Below, piece after piece: positions 14,226 through 19,602 of a stretch of 19,602 nucleotides of DNA. The DNA is from Fontivivens sp964399735 (GTDB lineage: Bacteria; Zhuqueibacterota; Zhuqueibacteria; Residuimicrobiales; Krinioviventaceae). Positions within the stretch are counted from its first letter, which is position 1. Every line of letters starts with the position of its first letter. A program made the translations under genes and the position numbers. The stretch lies in contig CAYNSO010000071.1 in assembly GCA_964399735.1 (NCBI GenBank), positions 1 through 19,602 of the forward strand, written 5' to 3'. The notes beneath the pieces are model-generated. The model worked only from the letters and a program-made list of their open reading frames with translations. It searched no databases and had not been told where the DNA came from.

Positions 14226-17200
14226 ATGAAGACAAGATTTCTAAATCACAATTTAATTGCAGTGATGATGCTGGTTTTACTGATGTCATACAGCATCGTT
14301 CTCGCCGGCACAACCGGAAAGATTTCGGGTTTGGTGACGGACCTGGAAACCAAAGAACCCCTTCCGGGAGTTAACATTGTTATTGAAGGAACTTCTATGG
14401 GTGCAGCAACGAACGTAGAAGGAAATTATAACATACTTAATATCCCCCCGGGAACCTACACACTACGTGTTTCCAGCATAGGTTATCGTACCCAGGTTGT
14501 TGAAAAAGTACGTGTATCGATAGACCTGACAACCAATATCAGTGTATCATTACAAGAGACAGTTCTTGAAGCGGGCACGGAAGTAACCGTTGTCGCAGAA
14601 CGTCCTCTGGTGCGCACGGATATGACCTCCTCATTGTCATCAGTAAGTGCAGATGAAATTACCAGTTTACCGGTGCAAGAAATTCGTGATGTTCTTGAAT
14701 TACAGGCCGGTATTGTAAAATCGGGTAACGATTTCCACATTCGTGGCGGGCGTACCGGTGAAGTTGCTTACTGGGTAGACGGTGTTGCTACAACGGATGT
14801 TTTTGGTGGTGGTATGGGTGTTACAGTTGAAAACTCGGCAATTGAAGAATTGCAGGTTATCAGCGGTACATTTAATGCGGAATATGGTCAGGCCATGTCC
14901 GGTATTATCAACATCATAACCAAAGAAGGTGGCGTTCGCTATACCGGTCAGATAAAAGCGTATGCCGGTGATTATCTCAGTAATGATGATAAATTTGATG
15001 TTCTGGAAAAAGTAATTCCGGTAACCGATAAAGATGGAAAAACCCGGGCCACGAGTACCCAGGAAAGTCCATTGACCCAGTTTAATCCTATTTACAATGG
15101 CGAATTCAGTTTAAGCGGGCCGGTGCCGTTTTTAAGTAATGATTTTTCGTTTTTTGTCAACGGACGTTATTACCAGAATGAAGGCTATCTCTACGGACGC
15201 GACTGGTTCACTCCGCAAGGGCTACCTGGCGACAGCGCTCTTGTGCCGATGAATCCGCACAAAAGATACTCAGCCCAGGCGAAATTTACCTACAAGCTTT
15301 CCAATGCTATTAAATTGAATTATAACGTATTTTATAATGGGTACGATAACGATCGCAGTTACGCACAGAATTATAAATACAATCCGTATGGAACGTCGCA
15401 GCAAATAGGCAACAGTTACACCCATATCTTTTCCTTGAATCATGTTTTATCGCCAACTACTTTTTACGAACTCAAGGTCAACAAATTCTACACAGAATCC
15501 GAGGGTTACGTTTATAAAGACTATAACAAAAAGCCGGGATACCTGGTAAATATTTTCCCGGATGCAACCAATGGTCTTATTGGCGATACTCTTAATCTTG
15601 CCAACGCAGCAGAAGCTGCTTTGTTTGAGCAATATAAAAAAGATCGTCGGTCATTTAATTACATTATTGATCCGGCAAACTCGGAAGGCTATATTCATCC
15701 CGATTCTGCATCTACAGGCAGTTACAGTTTCCTGAATGACGGAATGAGTATGAACAATTCCAAACGCCACACTTCATACTGGGTAGGAAAACTGGATTTC
15801 ACCAGTCAGTTGAACAATACTCATCAGGCCAAGTTTGGCGCGGAATACCGTACTTATGAATTGTTCCTGGATCAGTTTACAGTTCGTCCCAAGACGAGTG
15901 ACGCAGGTGAACAAATTGTACCGTTCGAACCGAGTCGCCCGGATATTTCCAGCGTTTACCGCGATTATTACACCCGTAAACCGACCGAGATTTCAGCCTA
16001 TATTCAGGATAAAATCGAGTTAAAAGAGATCATTTTAAACCTTGGTTTACGGTTTGATTATTTTGACGCCAACAGTGTCAGACCCGTTGATCCATCCGAC
16101 CCCAATATTTATTCACCGTTTAAAAACAAGAATAAATATAAAGACTGGGTAGATCCGCCGTCAGGTTTGGATGCAATTCAAATGGCAGAATACATGGCCC
16201 AGTATGCGGATAAGGAATACACCCCGGAAGAACGCAGGGCGTTTATGCAACAAGATGTTGACGCCAAGATGGCAATCAGCCCGCGTTTGGGTATTGCTTA
16301 CCCGATCACCGATCGCGGCGTTATCCACTTTTCTTACGGACACTTTTTCCAGATTCCGGAATTCCAGTACTTGTATACAAATGCTGATTTCAAGTTGAGC
16401 CAGGGTGGCGGTTATACCACTTTTGGCAATGCTGATCTGGAACCCCAAAAAACTGTCATGTACGAAATTGGTCTGCAACAACAATTGACCCGTGATTTGG
16501 GTATTGATGTAACCCTGTTCTATCGCGACGTACGCGATTGGGTTGGAACCAGCCCGTTGGTCGATACTCCAAACCCGGCTATCAAATATTCTAATTATGA
16601 AAACAAGGATTATGAGAACGTCCGCGGTGTAACATTAAAAGTTGAAAAAAGATATTCTTATAATTTCTCGGCACGCATGGATTATACCTTCCAGGTAGTT
16701 GAGGGTACCTATTCCAATCCGAATGACGCTTACAACGCCTACCAGAACCAGCAGGAACCTCGTTTGGCTTTGATTCCGCTGAACTGGGATCAACGTCACA
16801 CTGCAAACGGATCAATTATTTATCGTATGCAGCAGTGGACTTTTTCTATGATCGGCAGATACTGGACCGGTCGTCCTTACACTCCGAGTTTTGCTACAGG
16901 CCAGATTGTCGGTGGCGCCACCCTGGTTGGGTTGAAGGAAAACAGTTCCCGGTTACCTTCGCAAAAGAGCGTTGATCTTTTAATCAACCGACATTTTTCT
17001 TTCTCAAAACTTCATGTTGATTTCTTTATCAATGTTTACAACTTGTTTGATAATAGAGATGAAACAGCCGTCTATGGCGATACGGGAACAGCTGATTACA
17101 CGACCAATATTCGCCCATCGCGTGTTGTTTATGATCCTTCAAGAATCGGCACAACTGAAGAATATGTCAAGCAGGCAAGCTGGTATACAGCGCCTCGCGA

Positions 17201-17231
17201 AGTTCAGGTTGGTTTCCAGCTCGGTTTTTAA
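14226..17231 (+). CDS. TonB-dependent outer-membrane receptor with carboxypeptidase-regulatory-like domain
   Basis: A 1001-residue outer-membrane transporter driven by TonB-ExbBD. A signal peptide (residues 1-28, cleavage near VLAG) precedes a CarboxypepD_reg-like domain (31-112: GKISGLVTDLETKEPLPGVN, PPGTYTLRVSSIGYR). A TonB-box-like TEVTVVAER (118-126) leads into the plug domain (about 135-236), with PVQEIRDVLELQAGI, HIRGGR, YWVDGV and NAEYGQAMSGIINIITKEGG. The remaining 760 residues form the barrel, containing GLRFDYFD, ISPRLGIAYP and NVYNLFDNRDE, and ending with an aromatic residue (VGFQLGF). The substrate is unknown. Length and the extra N-terminal domain resemble SusC/OAR-type receptors. 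GGGAG and AAAGGA precede the ATG. The next gene begins 26 nt after the stop, so the two are probably one operon. Confidence 0.93.
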   Translation: MKTRFLNHNLIAVMMLVLLMSYSIVLAGTTGKISGLVTDLETKEPLPGVNIVIEGTSMGAATNVEGNYNILNIPPGTYTLRVSSIGYRTQVVEKVRVSIDLTTNISVSLQETVLEAGTEVTVVAERPLVRTDMTSSLSSVSADEITSLPVQEIRDVLELQAGIVKSGNDFHIRGGRTGEVAYWVDGVATTDVFGGGMGVTVENSAIEELQVISGTFNAEYGQAMSGIINIITKEGGVRYTGQIKAYAGDYLSNDDKFDVLEKVIPVTDKDGKTRATSTQESPLTQFNPIYNGEFSLSGPVPFLSNDFSFFVNGRYYQNEGYLYGRDWFTPQGLPGDSALVPMNPHKRYSAQAKFTYKLSNAIKLNYNVFYNGYDNDRSYAQNYKYNPYGTSQQIGNSYTHIFSLNHVLSPTTFYELKVNKFYTESEGYVYKDYNKKPGYLVNIFPDATNGLIGDTLNLANAAEAALFEQYKKDRRSFNYIIDPANSEGYIHPDSASTGSYSFLNDGMSMNNSKRHTSYWVGKLDFTSQLNNTHQAKFGAEYRTYELFLDQFTVRPKTSDAGEQIVPFEPSRPDISSVYRDYYTRKPTEISAYIQDKIELKEIILNLGLRFDYFDANSVRPVDPSDPNIYSPFKNKNKYKDWVDPPSGLDAIQMAEYMAQYADKEYTPEERRAFMQQDVDAKMAISPRLGIAYPITDRGVIHFSYGHFFQIPEFQYLYTNADFKLSQGGGYTTFGNADLEPQKTVMYEIGLQQQLTRDLGIDVTLFYRDVRDWVGTSPLVDTPNPAIKYSNYENKDYENVRGVTLKVEKRYSYNFSARMDYTFQVVEGTYSNPNDAYNAYQNQQEPRLALIPLNWDQRHTANGSIIYRMQQWTFSMIGRYWTGRPYTPSFATGQIVGGATLVGLKENSSRLPSQKSVDLLINRHFSFSKLHVDFFINVYNLFDNRDETAVYGDTGTADYTTNIRPSRVVYDPSRIGTTEEYVKQASWYTAPREVQVGFQLGF

Positions 17232-17257
17232 TGTAAACAGAACAGGAGAATTTTTAT

Positions 17258-19602
17258 ATGAAAAAGATAAAGAATGCAATAATCCTCCTAATACCATTTT
17301 TGCTGCTGGCCATGAGCGGTCTGTATGCACAAATGGCCGGATTGCATGGGGATATCAATGAATTACGTAATGGATTGCACGCGGGGAACCAATTCAGAAC
17401 TACTATTTACAATGATGGAACTTTTGGACGTATTAATAACCCGCCCGATATTGCCGGCGAATGGCCAATTAACTCCGGTCACTGGTACATGATGGACGGT
17501 AATGTGTTTATCGGTTCAGAAGTTCTGGATTTGGATAATAATTTAAAACATATTATCAGCACAGTAAAAAGTTGTGGTTCGGGACGTTCCGGCGAATACT
17601 CTTCAGGCGATACCAGCCCCGATGGCGAGTGGTGGACATTTTTACCATTACGCGGTTTTGCCAAAGAAGACACCAATAAAATTGCCATGAGCAAATGGCA
17701 ATGGGCCTGGCCGGAGTTCTGGCCGGACAAGTATGATGATGCTATTGATCAGGGCTGGCGCGGTAAATGGAACGGTTACTTTGGAAAAAACATTTTTAAC
17801 GCCGATGAAGAAAGCTATTTTGTTTCCGACGACTATCAAAACCGGGAATTCAAGTTTTACCCGGATAGTACAGATACGGAAAGAAGAGGTTTAGGCCTGC
17901 GGATGTACGTGCGCGGGTTCCAGTGGTCTAATGCCCTTGTAGAAGACGGCATGTTTGCTCTTTTTGATTTGGAAAATATCGGCACCCATGAACATGATAA
18001 AATGGTGTTCGGTTACAAATTTGGTAATAACATGGGCGACGCAGGAACTTCCTGGGATTCCAATGACGATATGGGCGCTTTTAACAAAGAAGAAAATGTT
18101 GCCTATCTCTACGACTATGATGATATTGGCGCCGGTTCCTGGTTCCCGGTAGGCTTTTTCGGCGGCGCTTTCCTGGAAAGCCCGGGCAATAATTTTGACG
18201 GTATTGATAATGATGGTGACGGGAAAAATGGCTCCGGCCCTGTAATTACCAGGGATATGTTAGCGCCCAAGACTTTGACGACAGGAATGGATATTGTTTT
18301 GATCGATTACCTTTCCTTTGAACGTACTGTTCAAAAAATGGGTACGGATACAATCAAGGTCAACTACCAGGATCTGGTATTCAAGTTCTGGCCGGGAAAA
18401 ACCCTGGAAGAAGTTCCCAACAACCTGGTTGATGACAATTTGAATGGTATTATTGATGAAAGCAATGGTTCTACTTATGGCGGCGTAACCCTTTATTTGT
18501 ACGAAGGCGCCAAATATGTTAATTATTTAACCGGCGAAGGCAGCGATAATCTGCTTATCGATGAACGGCGGGATGACGGTATTGACAACGATCAGGACTG
18601 GAATCCATTGACCGATGATGTTGGTCTCGATGGCCTTGAAAGATCCGGCGACACTGGTGAAGGTGACGGATTGCCGACTTCGGGTCGTGGTACGGATTTG
18701 CCCGGTGAACCCAGTATCGACAAAACCGATATTGATGAAACCGATATGCTTGGTTTAACCAGCTTTACCTTATACAGATGGGAAGATATTCCGCATTACG
18801 AAGATGAATTGGTGTGGGCTGCTATTGTTCCCGGTAACTTTGATGCTTTGATGGAAAACGCCAATATGGAATTGCTCTACGGTTCCGGGTATTTCCCCAT
18901 GAAACCGAAACAGATTGAACGCTTTTCGATGGGTATTATGTGCGGTTCCAATCTGGAAGATTTTATGGAAAACAAATACTGGACTGCTTCAGCTTATAAT
19001 GGCAATTACAATTTCTTCAAAGCGCCGATCATTCCAGCCCTGGAAGCGATTCCTGGAGATGGTATGGTAACCCTGTACTGGGATAAGGCTGCGGAAGGTT
19101 CTATCGACCCGATTAGCGGTGAAGATTTTGAAGGTTATAAAATTTATCGTTCCACCGATCCGGGTTGGAATGATATGTTACCCATTACCGATGGTAAAGG
19201 AAATGTAACCTATCGGAAACCGCTTGCTCAATTTGATTTGAATAATGATATATCCGGTTATTCCGCCGGGCACACCAAAGGCGTGCATTTCTATTTAGGC
19301 GATAATACCGGAATTCGTAACACCTACGTCGATTCTACTGCATTGAACGGACAAACATATTATTACGCCGTTACATCTTATGACCGTGGTGTTCCCGATC
19401 GTGGTATCGCTCCTTCCGAATGTTCCAAATTTATTTCAGTCAGTACCTCTGGTGAAAAAGATTTGGGTAGAAATGTAAAAATAGTCACACCAAATGCTCC
19501 CTCTGCGGGTTATGTTCCGGCGAATATTGATTCCGTAAAACATGTTGGCGGCATTGGTACCGGTTTGGCCGGCTATGAAATAATTGATCCGGGCTTTTTC
19601 AA
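17258..19602 (+). CDS. Large secreted protein with acidic Ca-binding-like loops and an FN3 domain (partial, runs off the right edge)
   Basis: An open frame of at least 781 codons with no stop before the window ends. The N-terminus MKKIKNAIILLIPFLLLAMS followed by GLYAQMAGL is a Sec signal peptide, cleavage likely after YA (residue 24). There is no lipobox. The body is acidic and Trp-rich (KWQWAWPEFWPD). Three D/N-rich loops appear: NNFDGIDNDGDGKNG (about 310-325), NNLVDDNLNGIIDES (about 388-402) and RDDGIDNDQDW (about 436-446). They resemble calcium-binding thrombospondin-3/dockerin-type loops. From about residue 588, IIPALEAIPGDGMVTLYWDK begins a fibronectin-III-like domain containing GYKIYRS and YYYAVTSYD. 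AGGAG sits 9 nt before the ATG. I know proteins of this build from Calditrichota and Marinimicrobia-like genomes but no function. Placement after the TonB receptor suggests an exported partner. It is not recognisably SusD. Confidence 0.85.
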   Translation, partial: MKKIKNAIILLIPFLLLAMSGLYAQMAGLHGDINELRNGLHAGNQFRTTIYNDGTFGRINNPPDIAGEWPINSGHWYMMDGNVFIGSEVLDLDNNLKHIISTVKSCGSGRSGEYSSGDTSPDGEWWTFLPLRGFAKEDTNKIAMSKWQWAWPEFWPDKYDDAIDQGWRGKWNGYFGKNIFNADEESYFVSDDYQNREFKFYPDSTDTERRGLGLRMYVRGFQWSNALVEDGMFALFDLENIGTHEHDKMVFGYKFGNNMGDAGTSWDSNDDMGAFNKEENVAYLYDYDDIGAGSWFPVGFFGGAFLESPGNNFDGIDNDGDGKNGSGPVITRDMLAPKTLTTGMDIVLIDYLSFERTVQKMGTDTIKVNYQDLVFKFWPGKTLEEVPNNLVDDNLNGIIDESNGSTYGGVTLYLYEGAKYVNYLTGEGSDNLLIDERRDDGIDNDQDWNPLTDDVGLDGLERSGDTGEGDGLPTSGRGTDLPGEPSIDKTDIDETDMLGLTSFTLYRWEDIPHYEDELVWAAIVPGNFDALMENANMELLYGSGYFPMKPKQIERFSMGIMCGSNLEDFMENKYWTASAYNGNYNFFKAPIIPALEAIPGDGMVTLYWDKAAEGSIDPISGEDFEGYKIYRSTDPGWNDMLPITDGKGNVTYRKPLAQFDLNNDISGYSAGHTKGVHFYLGDNTGIRNTYVDSTALNGQTYYYAVTSYDRGVPDRGIAPSECSKFISVSTSGEKDLGRNVKIVTPNAPSAGYVPANIDSVKHVGGIGTGLAGYEIIDPGFF

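Noticed and set aside
14483..16815. Several antisense frames of 60-107 codons inside the TonB receptor gene
   Set aside because: Shadows of a strongly coding gene with no family features of their own.

Overview
The window looks like a scaffold from a draft or metagenome-assembled genome of the FCB superphylum (Calditrichota, KSB1, Ignavibacteria or Marinimicrobia-like). The evidence is a PorV/PorQ-type outer-membrane protein, several Sec/lipobox lipoproteins, a TonB-dependent receptor with a carboxypeptidase-regulatory-like N-terminal domain, and a large secreted FN3 protein with acidic D-N-D-G loops. Two 100-N gaps (4939-5038 and 13395-13494) show that it is a scaffold. The phylum is inferred from gene families only.

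Layout. 1-1400: PorV/PorQ-like beta-barrel protein (-). 1386-1897: intergenic DNA holding a MITE-like element with 13-bp terminal inverted repeats and a nested imperfect inverted repeat. 1898-4267: phosphoketolase (-), visibly more GC-rich than some of its neighbours. 4268-5231: intergenic DNA with a 13-bp inverted repeat, a perfect hairpin and a small two-TM protein gene (-) cut by the first N gap. That gap is very probably an assembly artefact, because identical 55-bp sequences flank it. 5232-6578: citrate synthase (+). 6739-7125: decayed redoxin (AhpC/TSA-type) pseudogene (-). 7147-8001: GH16 beta-glucanase lipoprotein (-), divergent from 8129-9172, a DUF4380-like lipoprotein (+). A bidirectional terminator separates the latter from 9228-11270, an M13 metallopeptidase lipoprotein (-). 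11405-12655: RelA/SpoT-type alarmone synthetase fused to TPR repeats (-). 12712-13281: YgjP/DUF45-type metallopeptidase (-). 13282-14225: long non-coding stretch with the second N gap, a hairpin terminator and candidate promoters. 14226-17231: TonB-dependent receptor (+), followed 26 nt later by a large secreted FN3 protein that runs off the right edge.

How it fits together. The phosphoketolase and citrate synthase feed acetyl-phosphate/acetyl-CoA metabolism, but nothing suggests one operon. The GH16 enzyme and DUF4380 protein look like cell-surface carbohydrate functions. The receptor plus the co-directional secreted protein form a probable operon that resembles a SusC/SusD-type uptake pair in layout, but the second protein is not recognisably SusD. 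No tRNA, rRNA, CRISPR array, complete IS or phage gene was seen.
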